From: Ignavibacteriae bacterium HGW-Ignavibacteriae-2
GTDB taxonomy: Bacteria > Bacteroidota > Ignavibacteria > Ignavibacteriales > Melioribacteraceae
Assembly: GCA_002839805.1 (NCBI GenBank)
Contig: PGYT01000001.1
Coordinates: 64,770 to 128,769, forward strand
DNA length: 64,000 bases
Direction: 5' to 3'
Below are positions 1 to 7,562 of the stretch, piece by piece. Below the pieces are notes generated by a model. It saw only the letters and a program-made list of their open reading frames with translations. It was not told the DNA's origin and ran no database searches. The translations under genes were made by a program, and so were the position numbers. The first letter of the stretch is position 1; each line of letters starts with the position of its first letter.

Positions 1-1
1 A

Positions 2-1000
2 ATTAATGTTGTACGACATTTGTTGAATAAAGGGCACGATGTTGTATCGATTGATTTAATAGAGTTTGATTACTCAGATGTTAAAAATAAAATTAAAATA
101 ATAACCGGTGATATCCGAAATGTAAACGTTGTGAACAATTGCATGAAAGGGATTGAAATAGTAATTCACACAGCGGCAGCTTTGCCTTTGTACAGCGCCG
201 AAGAAATATACACTACCGATGTTAATGGCACACGCAACCTTTTGGAGGCTGCAGAAAAAAATAATGTAAAAAGATTTATACATATTTCATCTACTGCAGT
301 TTATGGAATTCCGGATCATCACCCAATTTATGAAAACGATAAACTTGACGGAGTTGGACCTTATGGAATTGCTAAAATTGAAGCTGAAAATGAATGCCTG
401 AAATTCAGAGAAAAAGGAATGTGTGTTCCAATATTACGACCCAAATCTTTTATTGGTCCCGAACGTTTGGGTGTTTTCGCTCTGTTTTACGATTGGGCGC
501 AAACTGGTCATAATTTTCCTATGATTGGAAAAGGTGATAATAGATATCAATTATTGGATGTAGAAGATTTATGCGACTCAATTTATAGTTGTATACATTT
601 AGATGAATCGGTCGTGAATGACACTTTCAATATTGGAGCAAAAGAATTTTCCACAATGCGTCAAGACTATCAGGCTGTTCTTGATAAAGCCGGTTTCGGA
701 AAAAAAATAATTGGATTGCCTGAAAAACCGATAATACTTACACTGAGATTTTTGGAACTCCTTAAATTATCTCCTCTATACAAATGGGTTTACGAAACTG
801 CGTCTAAGGATTCTTTTGTTTCCATTGAAAAAGCCGAAAAATTTCTCGACTTCAAACCCAAATATTCCAATAAAGACGCATTGGTTCGCAATTACGAATG
901 GTATATTGAAAATTTAAGTTCATTTAAAAACCAAAGTGGGATTTCACATCGAGTTCCCTGGAAACAAGGAATACTGAGTCTTGCAAAGTGGTTCTTTTAA
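2..1000 (+). CDS. NAD-dependent epimerase/dehydratase, 5' end cut by window edge
   Basis: Extended short-chain dehydrogenase/reductase of the sugar-nucleotide epimerase type, probably acting on a nucleotide-activated sugar in the cytoplasm. The reading frame is open back to base 2, where it encodes [15 protein letters not shown]. In this family that segment directly follows the N-terminal GxxGxxG NAD loop, so the true start lies left of the window and the TTG at base 20 is not a start. Visible marks are the IHTAA strand after the first half of the Rossmann fold, the STAVYG active-site serine/threonine region and the catalytic YGIAK (YxxxK). Only about 10-20 residues should be missing. Substrate cannot be told from sequence. 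There is no close downstream partner; about 320 bases without a gene follow. Confidence 0.85.
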   Translation: MNVVRHLLNKGHDVVSIDLIEFDYSDVKNKIKIITGDIRNVNVVNNCMKGIEIVIHTAAALPLYSAEEIYTTDVNGTRNLLEAAEKNNVKRFIHISSTAVYGIPDHHPIYENDKLDGVGPYGIAKIEAENECLKFREKGMCVPILRPKSFIGPERLGVFALFYDWAQTGHNFPMIGKGDNRYQLLDVEDLCDSIYSCIHLDESVVNDTFNIGAKEFSTMRQDYQAVLDKAGFGKKIIGLPEKPIILTLRFLELLKLSPLYKWVYETASKDSFVSIEKAEKFLDFKPKYSNKDALVRNYEWYIENLSSFKNQSGISHRVPWKQGILSLAKWFF

Positions 1001-1278
1001 CAATCAGTTTGAGTTTTTCGCTCTCATATTTTGGATTGTTGATTGGTGTTTTTTGAGGGAAATATTTTTACGATTTTGGAATCCGTTGGAAATACCCAGC
1101 TTCAGATTTTTTTTATTGTAGTTTTCTCATAACAATCCAAATCGATTAAAAGAATTACAACAACTATTGCTTAATAAATCAACTTATTACTTATTTGTTT
1201 CTACTATTATCCGTAAAATTGTATCTTACTTTAATTCATCTCTCTAATAATTCTTTATGATTTAGCATATTTAAAGTA

Positions 1279-1286
1279 TATTTTTG
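1279..1286 (+). promoter_or_regulatory. Putative Bacteroidetes-type -7 element
   Basis: TATTTTTG fits the TAnnTTTG -7 element known for Bacteroidetes primary sigma factor. It lies 36 bases before the start codon at 1323. No clear TTTG -33 box was found at the usual spacing, so this is tentative. Confidence 0.3.
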
Positions 1287-1300
1287 CACTCGAAATTTTA

Positions 1301-1318
1301 AAGGAGTAAAAAAGGAGT
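1301..1318 (+). promoter_or_regulatory. Tandemly duplicated ribosome-binding site
   Basis: Two copies of an AAGGAGTAAAA unit lie head to tail before the ATG at 1323. The second GGAG is 5 bases from the start codon and is the usable Shine-Dalgarno site; the first is 15 bases away. It looks like a local duplication. Confidence 0.5.
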
Positions 1319-1322
1319 AAAA

Positions 1323-2366
1323 ATGGCAAATAAAAAAGATTATTTAAAAGACGTTGTGAAGCATATAGACATCAAAGAACACAATGTGGTTAGTCTTGTT
1401 GATTCTATGAAACATATGGCTTTTTCTGCACGCGACTTAAACAGAGCCGCGCAAATTTACGATATGATGCTCAACGACAAAGAATGCGCAGTTATTTTAA
1501 CTTTGGCTGGAAGCCTTTTTAGCGCCGGACTAAAAAAAGTTGTATACGATTTAATTTCCAACAATATGGTTGACGCAATTGTTTCGACTGGAGCTATAAT
1601 GGTGGACCAAGATTTTTTTGAAGCTCTCGGTTTTAAACATTACATCGGAAGTCCATTTGTGGATGATAATGAAATGCGCGATTTGCATATAGACAGAATA
1701 TATGACACATTTATTGATGAAGATGAATTAAGAATTTGTGACGACACAACCGCCGAAATTTTTGATAACCTTGAACCTCGCCCTTATTCATCAAGGGAAT
1801 TATTATATGAATTCGGAAGATATCTTGAAAATAATGGCGGACCAAAAGTAGACGATAGTGTTATTTATGCGGCTTATAAGAACAATATTCCCATTTTTGT
1901 TCCAGCATTTTCAGATTGCTCAGCTGGCTTCGGCATTGTAATGCATCAACACAAAAATCCTGAGAAACATCTTTCTTTCGATTCAGGTAAAGATTTTTTG
2001 GAGTTGACACAAATTAAAATGCATGCTGGTGAAACAGGGATTTTTATGATAGGCGGAGGCGTTCCGAAAAACTTTACTCAAGATATTGTTGTTGCTGCCG
2101 AAATATTACAGGAAGATGCTTCAATGCACAAATATGCTATACAAATTACAGTTGCTGATGACAGAGACGGAGCACTTTCCGGCTCAACATTAAAAGAAGC
2201 CAGTTCTTGGGGTAAGGTAGAAACAACTTTCGAACAAATGGTTTATTCGGAAGCGACAATTGCAATGCCTTTGGTTGCTGGTTATGCTTATCATAAAGGT
2301 GCCTGGAAAAACAGAAATAAAAATGAATTTCAGAAACTATTTTTGAAAGAAAAAGCAGAAGCTTAG
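1323..2366 (+). CDS. Deoxyhypusine synthase family protein
   Basis: 347-residue member of the deoxyhypusine synthase family (PF01916). The eukaryal and archaeal enzyme uses NAD to move the aminobutyl group of spermidine onto a lysine of eIF5A. The diagnostic C-terminal segment EASSWGKV is present; its lysine (residue 298) is the one that forms the enzyme-imine intermediate. The early motifs LTLAGSLFSAGLKK and DAIVSTGA also fit. Bacteria have no eIF5A, so bacterial homologues are thought to work on small polyamines, for example in homospermidine or spermidine formation; which reaction applies here is not visible. The start is supported by GGAG 5 bases upstream, and a strong hairpin follows, so it is probably transcribed alone. 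Confidence 0.85.
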   Translation: MANKKDYLKDVVKHIDIKEHNVVSLVDSMKHMAFSARDLNRAAQIYDMMLNDKECAVILTLAGSLFSAGLKKVVYDLISNNMVDAIVSTGAIMVDQDFFEALGFKHYIGSPFVDDNEMRDLHIDRIYDTFIDEDELRICDDTTAEIFDNLEPRPYSSRELLYEFGRYLENNGGPKVDDSVIYAAYKNNIPIFVPAFSDCSAGFGIVMHQHKNPEKHLSFDSGKDFLELTQIKMHAGETGIFMIGGGVPKNFTQDIVVAAEILQEDASMHKYAIQITVADDRDGALSGSTLKEASSWGKVETTFEQMVYSEATIAMPLVAGYAYHKGAWKNRNKNEFQKLFLKEKAEA

Positions 2367-2383
2367 TTTTTCCTATTAATATT

Positions 2384-2420
2384 TATAATAAACGCGGTTA
2401 GCTTAACCGCGTTTATTATA
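2384..2420 (+). terminator. Rho-independent terminator
   Basis: Perfect 17-bp stem (2384-2400 with 2404-2420) with the GC-rich core AACGCGGTTA and a 3-base loop, 17 bases after the stop of the deoxyhypusine-synthase homologue. The U-rich base of the stem on both strands could make it work in either direction. Confidence 0.85.
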
Positions 2421-2552
2421 TCAAAAAATCCTTCCTTATTAAATCGGTAATAAAGTTTAACAAACTATTAATTCTGAAGATGTTTTTTAATGATGATTTA
2501 TGAACTTATAATCATTTAGCAATGTTCAAATAAAAAAATTAAAAAGGTTCTA

Positions 2553-3608
2553 ATGGATTCATATTATACTTTAGAAGTTATTGATATCAATAAAGACTAT
2601 GATGATACGTTATGTTTAACTTTATTAGAAAAAAATAATAAATTTAAATCTTTCCACGCGGGTCAATTTTTAACTCTTTTGATTGATGTGCAAGGAGAAG
2701 AAGTTAGACGAAGCTTTTCAATATCCTCCTCCCCAGAAGAACTTCCAAAAATTATGCTGGCTATTAAAAAAGTGAACGATGGCGTGATTTCCGGACATTT
2801 ATTCAATAAAATTGCTGTAGGAGATACCTTAAAGGTTCTTCCTCCTTTGGGTAATTTTACTGTAACCACCTCTCCCGAAAACGAAAGACATATTGTAATG
2901 TTTGGTGCGGGCAGCGGAATTACTCCTTTATTTTCCCAGTTGAAATCTATTTTAAACAATGAACCAAACAGTAAGGTTACCTTACTCTACGGCAATAGAA
3001 CTGAATCATCAGTAATATATAAGAAAGAACTTGATGATTTACAGAACATTTACAACTCGAGGTTCATTATAAAACACCACCTTACACAGCCTCACGAAGG
3101 CTGGGATGGGTTTGAAGGTAGAATAACTAAGAAAACTGTAGTCAATTTCTTATTGAGCACACCTGATGCTGTAGGAACTGCTGTGGAATATTATTTGTGT
3201 GGTCCGGACGAAATGATGCAATCTGTTATCTCAGCTATAACTGAACAAGGTGTGAGTACAAAAAAAATTCATCGCGAGGCATACAATACTTCGGTTGTGG
3301 AAAAAGACGAGTCAATTGAAATAATCCAGCGCGAAGTTACAATAATTTTTAAAGGGGATGAATTCAAAATATTAGTTGAGCCGGGTAAAACCATTTTGCA
3401 AACAGCATTAGATGCTGGAATTAAATTGCCCAATTCTTGTCAGTTCGGTTCTTGCGCAACGTGTAAGGCCAAACTTCTTTCTGGCAGACTTCAATTGATT
3501 GATCAAACAGCATTGACAGAAGAAGAACTGGAAAATGGATTTTGTTTGACCTGCGTTGGACACCCTGCGTCGGATAACGTTGTAATTCTATACGAAGATC
3601 AATTTTAA
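2553..3608 (+). CDS. PaaE/ferredoxin reductase-like FAD-NAD-2Fe-2S oxidoreductase
   Basis: 351-residue three-domain electron-transfer flavoprotein, like the reductase component of phenylacetyl-CoA epoxidase and other oxygenase reductases. In order: an FAD domain with RRSFSISSSPEE (about residues 50-62), a NAD(P) domain with GAGSGITPLFSQ and YLCGPDEMM, and a C-terminal plant-type [2Fe-2S] domain with Cys 296, 301, 304 and 334 (C-x4-C-x2-C-x29-C). It should pass electrons from NAD(P)H through FAD to the 2Fe-2S centre and then to an unknown partner. No oxygenase or paa gene lies beside it, so the partner must be elsewhere. It stands alone between two hairpins. The name paaE would overstate what is visible. 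Confidence 0.85.
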   Translation: MDSYYTLEVIDINKDYDDTLCLTLLEKNNKFKSFHAGQFLTLLIDVQGEEVRRSFSISSSPEELPKIMLAIKKVNDGVISGHLFNKIAVGDTLKVLPPLGNFTVTTSPENERHIVMFGAGSGITPLFSQLKSILNNEPNSKVTLLYGNRTESSVIYKKELDDLQNIYNSRFIIKHHLTQPHEGWDGFEGRITKKTVVNFLLSTPDAVGTAVEYYLCGPDEMMQSVISAITEQGVSTKKIHREAYNTSVVEKDESIEIIQREVTIIFKGDEFKILVEPGKTILQTALDAGIKLPNSCQFGSCATCKAKLLSGRLQLIDQTALTEEELENGFCLTCVGHPASDNVVILYEDQF

Positions 3609-3613
3609 AAAAA

Positions 3614-3652
3614 GAAGGCTACTATCAACTAAATCACGAGATAATAGCCTTC
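3614..3652 (-). terminator. Terminator at the end of the redox/two-component operon
   Basis: A 13-bp stem with one mismatch (GAAGGCTACTATC at 3614-3626 with GATAATAGCCTTC at 3640-3652). Read on the minus strand it is followed by a run of seven T (complement of 3607-3613), the classic form for stopping transcription of the leftward operon that ends at 3679. It may also help to end the rightward gene at 3608. Confidence 0.75.
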
Positions 3653-3678
3653 AAATTTAAATTCTTACTTAATTTTCT

Positions 3679-4833
3679 CTATTTGCCAAAATAAAAACTA
3701 GCAAGTGATTCCGCCTGCGCTTCAGGTAAATTTTGAAGAATATCTTTATAAATTCTTTCTTTTTCGGTCACTTTAATATTCAGTTCGGTTATAGCTTTGT
3801 GTGTAATTCCATCAATTTCATGTTGGAAAAATGAAACCGCGGCACGTCCAATTTTTAATTCTTTTAGCTCCGAATCCAATTTTTCCGAGTCTAACTCACA
3901 AATCCAGTTTTTAGAATAAGTTGTTAAATCCAATAATTCTAAATTTTCTATTAGGGACTTATTCGTTTTTATCACTTTACCAGACACGGGTGAATAGAAA
4001 TTATATTTACGATTCCCTTGTTTTATGCTGAATAAACTTTGACCCGCATAAACTTCCATACCTAAGTTAGGGTACTCGATACCATCTATTCTGCCGATTA
4101 TTTTTTTTGCGAAATCATCAATTCCAACCTTTACATTGCCCGGCTGTTCCACACTTGTCCAAACATGACCTTTCGAAATAAAAACTCCGCCAGGAATAGC
4201 GAAGTCACATACTTCTTCCTGTTCATTCTCTTTTAAATGAGTAATATGCACAGAAGGTTTAAGAGCCAAATCAATTTTATGTTTTCGTTTAATCAGGAAC
4301 TCTTTTGTGTTTTTGAGCAGTTCGTCTTCAGTAAATGGTTTTTCCAGATAATCCATAGCGCCATACTTCATACACTCCACTGCCGAACTTACACTGGCGT
4401 ATCCAGTAATTATTATTACATCAATATCAGGTCTAATATTTTTAACCGCCTTACAAACTTCTTCACCGCTCATCTCCGGCATTTTTAAGTCTGTAAAAAC
4501 AAAATCATAATGATTTTTTTGAATTAGTCCTAAAGCTTCCTGCCCTTTTTCAACAGTATCTATTGAATATCCGTCTATTACAAGAATTTTTCTGAAACTA
4601 TCCAGTATTATTTCCTCGTCATCCACGCAAAGTATTTTAGCTTTGGCATTTTGTACTTCCACACGCTTAAGAGTTTTTGCTTCATTACTGAAATCGAACG
4701 AGAGACTTTCTTGCAAAACAGCTTCTCGCTCCCTTTTTATTTTTTTTTCTCTGGCATTTTTAATTAATGTTCTTATCGCCAGATCGGCAATTATAAATAA
4801 TGCCAAGAGCACTACTAGAATTAGGAATGTCAT
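3679..4833 (-). CDS. Membrane-anchored response regulator with GcvH-like domain
   Basis: 384 residues. One transmembrane helix (about 2-24) and a basic juxtamembrane segment are followed by a receiver domain (about 65-185) with acidic pair D71-D72, phospho-acceptor D115 (in FTDLKMPE) and K165 (in LEKPF). A domain closely matching glycine cleavage H protein (about 219-313) comes next: VKVGIDDFAKKIIG, then YSPVSGKVIKTN. In true GcvH the lipoyl lysine sits six residues before that Y; here it is asparagine (N274), so lipoylation at the usual site is not expected. There is no DNA-binding domain. Last gene of the operon, 25 bases after its paralogue, with an excellent GGAGGAAAT site. I infer an output through protein contact at the membrane. 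The function is not described to my knowledge. Confidence 0.85.
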   Translation of the reverse strand: MTFLILVVLLALFIIADLAIRTLIKNAREKKIKREREAVLQESLSFDFSNEAKTLKRVEVQNAKAKILCVDDEEIILDSFRKILVIDGYSIDTVEKGQEALGLIQKNHYDFVFTDLKMPEMSGEEVCKAVKNIRPDIDVIIITGYASVSSAVECMKYGAMDYLEKPFTEDELLKNTKEFLIKRKHKIDLALKPSVHITHLKENEQEEVCDFAIPGGVFISKGHVWTSVEQPGNVKVGIDDFAKKIIGRIDGIEYPNLGMEVYAGQSLFSIKQGNRKYNFYSPVSGKVIKTNKSLIENLELLDLTTYSKNWICELDSEKLDSELKELKIGRAAVSFFQHEIDGITHKAITELNIKVTEKERIYKDILQNLPEAQAESLASFYFGK

Positions 4834-4858
4834 ATTTCCTCCGAATTGTTTTTAAACT

Positions 4859-5665
4859 TTAATATCTATCGGAACTGCACGAAACTAAATTTTTTTTATC
4901 GTTTAGCAAACTGTCGGGTAGTATTAACGCAAGCCAACCGTCAAAGTAAGGATCTTTTTCAATTAGATTTATATTAATATCAATTTTTTCATTACACAAA
5001 ATTATTTTTCCGGAAATTGGAGCAAAAACTTTATGAAGGTAGCCGAATTCATCTGTTATTTGCATAAATTCTTGTCCTTGTAAAATAGAGCTACCTACAG
5101 GCGGCATACTTACTTTTTCAATCTGACCAATAGTTTTAAGGTACAAGTCTAAAATTCCGCATTTGTACAAACCTTCTTTTTCGGGATTTACCCATGTTGA
5201 AAAACCAAATCTTAAATAATTGGCAGGACAAGGCGTAAAGTGATGCATTAGCTGAGAATCAGAATTAGAACATTTCTTTAGATTTTTAATAATTTCAGAA
5301 AATTTCATCCCTCTCGAAATACAGCTTTCCAATTCTTCAAAAGTAAAAGGTTTGGATAGATAATCAATTGCCCCATGTGTTAGAGCTTTAATAGCATTAT
5401 CAATTGTGGAATAACCTGTAGTAATTATTATCGGTATATTTAATGCGTTTTTTTCCAGATATTCAAGTATTTGAAATCCATTAATATCAGGAAGCATCAC
5501 ATCGCAAATTATTAATTTGTACTTTCCTTTAATAATTTTTTCGAGACCTAATTTCCCAAATGTAACATAATCAACTGAATAATTATCTATTGAGGCAACT
5601 TTTAAAATAGAATCTATAATTACCTGTTCATCATCTATTACAAGTATATCAAATTTATTTGGCAT
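4859..5665 (-). CDS. Soluble response regulator with GcvH-like domain
   Basis: 268 residues without a membrane segment. The receiver domain (about 5-122) has D11-D12, phospho-acceptor D55 (in IICDVMLPD) and K105 (in LSKPF). A GcvH-like domain (about 150-250) follows, with STWVNPEKEGLYKCGILDLY, FAPISGKI and the typical closing DPYFDGWL. The position of the lipoyl lysine is occupied by glycine (G209, six residues before the F of FAPISG), so this domain also looks unable to carry lipoate. It lies 9 bases downstream of the kinase gene and 25 bases upstream of the membrane-anchored paralogue, so the pair probably receives phosphate from that kinase. No DNA-binding domain. Two cysteines (131, 146) precede the GcvH-like part; their role is unknown. 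Confidence 0.85.
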   Translation of the reverse strand: MPNKFDILVIDDEQVIIDSILKVASIDNYSVDYVTFGKLGLEKIIKGKYKLIICDVMLPDINGFQILEYLEKNALNIPIIITTGYSTIDNAIKALTHGAIDYLSKPFTFEELESCISRGMKFSEIIKNLKKCSNSDSQLMHHFTPCPANYLRFGFSTWVNPEKEGLYKCGILDLYLKTIGQIEKVSMPPVGSSILQGQEFMQITDEFGYLHKVFAPISGKIILCNEKIDININLIEKDPYFDGWLALILPDSLLNDKKNLVSCSSDRY

Positions 5666-5674
5666 ATTTTTCTT

Positions 5675-7549
5675 CTAGTTAATAACTACAGGAAATTTTA
5701 TTTTAAAAGTTGTCCCGATTCCAACTTTACTTTCAACATTAATTCTGCCATTATGGTTATCCACTATGCCCCAAACGACAGATAATCCTAAACCAGTTCC
5801 TTTTTGACCTTTAGTTGAGAAAAAAGGATCAAAAATTCTTTCGAGAGTTTCATTCGAGATACCTTCACCGTTATCTTCTATTTTTATTTGCAAATAATCA
5901 CTTTTCCCTTTTTCATCAATGTACTCCCATTTTTGCCATGTTCCGCCAAATTTTGAACAACCGATTAATTCGCCTTTTTCAGGAATCGTAAGTTTAAAAT
6001 AACTCGAGCCACATTCAGGACAATGAGAATCATTGACCATAAGAGAAATGTCACAAGTCGGACAACTTAACTCGAATGGTTTATCTTTAATCAGTGGTAT
6101 TCCGTAATGATGCCTGTGCAATCCGTAGATCGGATCCAAATGAATATAACCCTCATTCTGCTTGTACTTCGCTTTCACTTTAATTGATGGCAATCCCTCA
6201 ATCTTGTGTTCTTCATCCATAAGATTATGAGAATTAGGGCATACTGCTTTTTTAATCTGAACAATTCCTTTAGGAGAAAGACTAACAACTTCAGTTTTAA
6301 TTTTAATGATTCCATTTTGCTCTCTCAAAGAATCTAACGCATTAACAATTAAATTTATAAAGACTTGCTGTATTTGATTTGGATCAACAACTATTTCAGG
6401 CAATTCTTTATCATAAAGCAATTCAACTTTTGCGTTTTTTATTTTTATTTCATTCAGAACAATATTTAATGCCCTATCTATAACTACATTTACATCGGTT
6501 TTAATCCTTTTTGGAACAGACTGACGGGCAAAGTCGAGAAGTTGTTTAACTATTTCGCGGCTGCGTTTTGTTTCCCTTACAATCACATTTAAATCGGATT
6601 CCAATTCAGGGTTACCCTTGGCTCGTTTCAATAAATAACTGCTGTAAGTTAGCACCCCTGTAAGCGGATTGTTTATTTCGTGAGCTACTCCCGCAGCCAA
6701 CTGACCTAAAGATGCCATTTTATCGGATTGAAATAATTGCATTTTCATTTCAGAAAGATTCTTTGTCATTCTATCGAAAGAGTTGGAAAGAACACCCAGT
6801 TCGTCTTTTGATGTAGAACTGATTCTGTAATTCAGATTACCTACGGCCAATTTGTTAGTTGCCTCAACAATTTTTTTAACCGGTTTATCTACCCACCTGT
6901 TAATAAAAAAAGCGATAATAAGTCCCAGTGAAATTATTGAAACGAGAGCCAGTATTACAATAAGCAGTTCGCTTTTAGCTAATTGATAATCTACGTTTCT
7001 AAGATCAACTGTAATATCTAAAAGGCCTAATATTGATTGGTCCTCGGAATGTGCGTGACATTCAGCTGTATAACATGACCATTCATTATATATAGGATTA
7101 ATTACACCAATTACTCTCGTTGAGTCCGGATGCAATCTAAAAATTCTTGTTTTATCGTTTATTTTTAGTGTTGTTACCGGTTTAGTATTTGAATGGCACA
7201 CAATACAGTTTTCGGATGTTTGGCTTAATTTTACGCCAACCGAATTTTTATCACTCGAATAAATTACTTCGCCGGCTTTATTAAAGATTTTTATTTCTTT
7301 AATGTTGGGTTCTTCCGCAATTTTTTCGATTATGCTTATAATATGTTCTCTTCGATTTACAAGCATCTCATCGTGTGTACTTTTTTTAACTGTCTCACTC
7401 AACTGATTGGCGTGACGTTGAACCTCTTCAATTAACACGTCACGTTGTGATGTTAAACTGATAAAAGCGAACACACCAATAATAATTACTGCAGTAAAAC
7501 TCACAAGCAGTATTAATTTTGTGCTTAGTCTTTTAAATATCATTTTCAC
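5675..7549 (-). CDS. Haem-binding sensor histidine kinase with zinc-ribbon insert
   Basis: 624-residue membrane kinase. TM1 is about 11-32 and TM2 about 194-216, enclosing an extracytoplasmic sensor with one classical haem c site (CIVCH, 115-119) and one CX4CH site (C159-C164-H165, CYTAECH), the spacing known from tetrahaem c3 and Hmc cytochromes. Then HAMP (217-270), HisKA with AHEINNP (phospho-acceptor H290), N box FINLIVNALDSL (398-409), G boxes DNGEG (559) and GTGLGLS. Between N and G boxes, where family members usually have a short lid-free loop, lies an insert of about 125 residues (425-551) with CPTC, CPEC and two further cysteines, a probable zinc ribbon. Translation may start at GTG 7549 or at ATG 7543; neither has a good Shine-Dalgarno site. 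It sits directly after the 13-haem cytochrome gene. Confidence 0.85.
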   Translation of the reverse strand: MKMIFKRLSTKLILLVSFTAVIIIGVFAFISLTSQRDVLIEEVQRHANQLSETVKKSTHDEMLVNRREHIISIIEKIAEEPNIKEIKIFNKAGEVIYSSDKNSVGVKLSQTSENCIVCHSNTKPVTTLKINDKTRIFRLHPDSTRVIGVINPIYNEWSCYTAECHAHSEDQSILGLLDITVDLRNVDYQLAKSELLIVILALVSIISLGLIIAFFINRWVDKPVKKIVEATNKLAVGNLNYRISSTSKDELGVLSNSFDRMTKNLSEMKMQLFQSDKMASLGQLAAGVAHEINNPLTGVLTYSSYLLKRAKGNPELESDLNVIVRETKRSREIVKQLLDFARQSVPKRIKTDVNVVIDRALNIVLNEIKIKNAKVELLYDKELPEIVVDPNQIQQVFINLIVNALDSLREQNGIIKIKTEVVSLSPKGIVQIKKAVCPNSHNLMDEEHKIEGLPSIKVKAKYKQNEGYIHLDPIYGLHRHHYGIPLIKDKPFELSCPTCDISLMVNDSHCPECGSSYFKLTIPEKGELIGCSKFGGTWQKWEYIDEKGKSDYLQIKIEDNGEGISNETLERIFDPFFSTKGQKGTGLGLSVVWGIVDNHNGRINVESKVGIGTTFKIKFPVVIN

Positions 7550-7562
7550 TATTCATTCGCCA

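Larger units (their letters stand above)
1001..1322. other. Intergenic stretch, no gene seen
   Basis: AT-rich spacer between the epimerase and the deoxyhypusine-synthase homologue. It holds an 11-bp inverted repeat (TTTGGATTGTT at 1030-1040 and AACAATCCAAA at 1131-1141) separated by about 90 bases, of unknown meaning, and a possible promoter and doubled ribosome-binding site at its right end. No coding frame of note was found. Confidence 0.5.

Noticed and set aside
1030-1141. 11-bp inverted repeat as a possible insertion-sequence end pair
   Set aside because: The arms are only about 90 bases apart, there is no transposase or target duplication, and the match is short for AT-rich DNA.
2553-3608. 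Naming the flavin reductase paaE and proposing phenylacetate degradation
   Set aside because: No paaA-D or other phenylacetate genes are nearby; the three-domain form is shared by many reductases.
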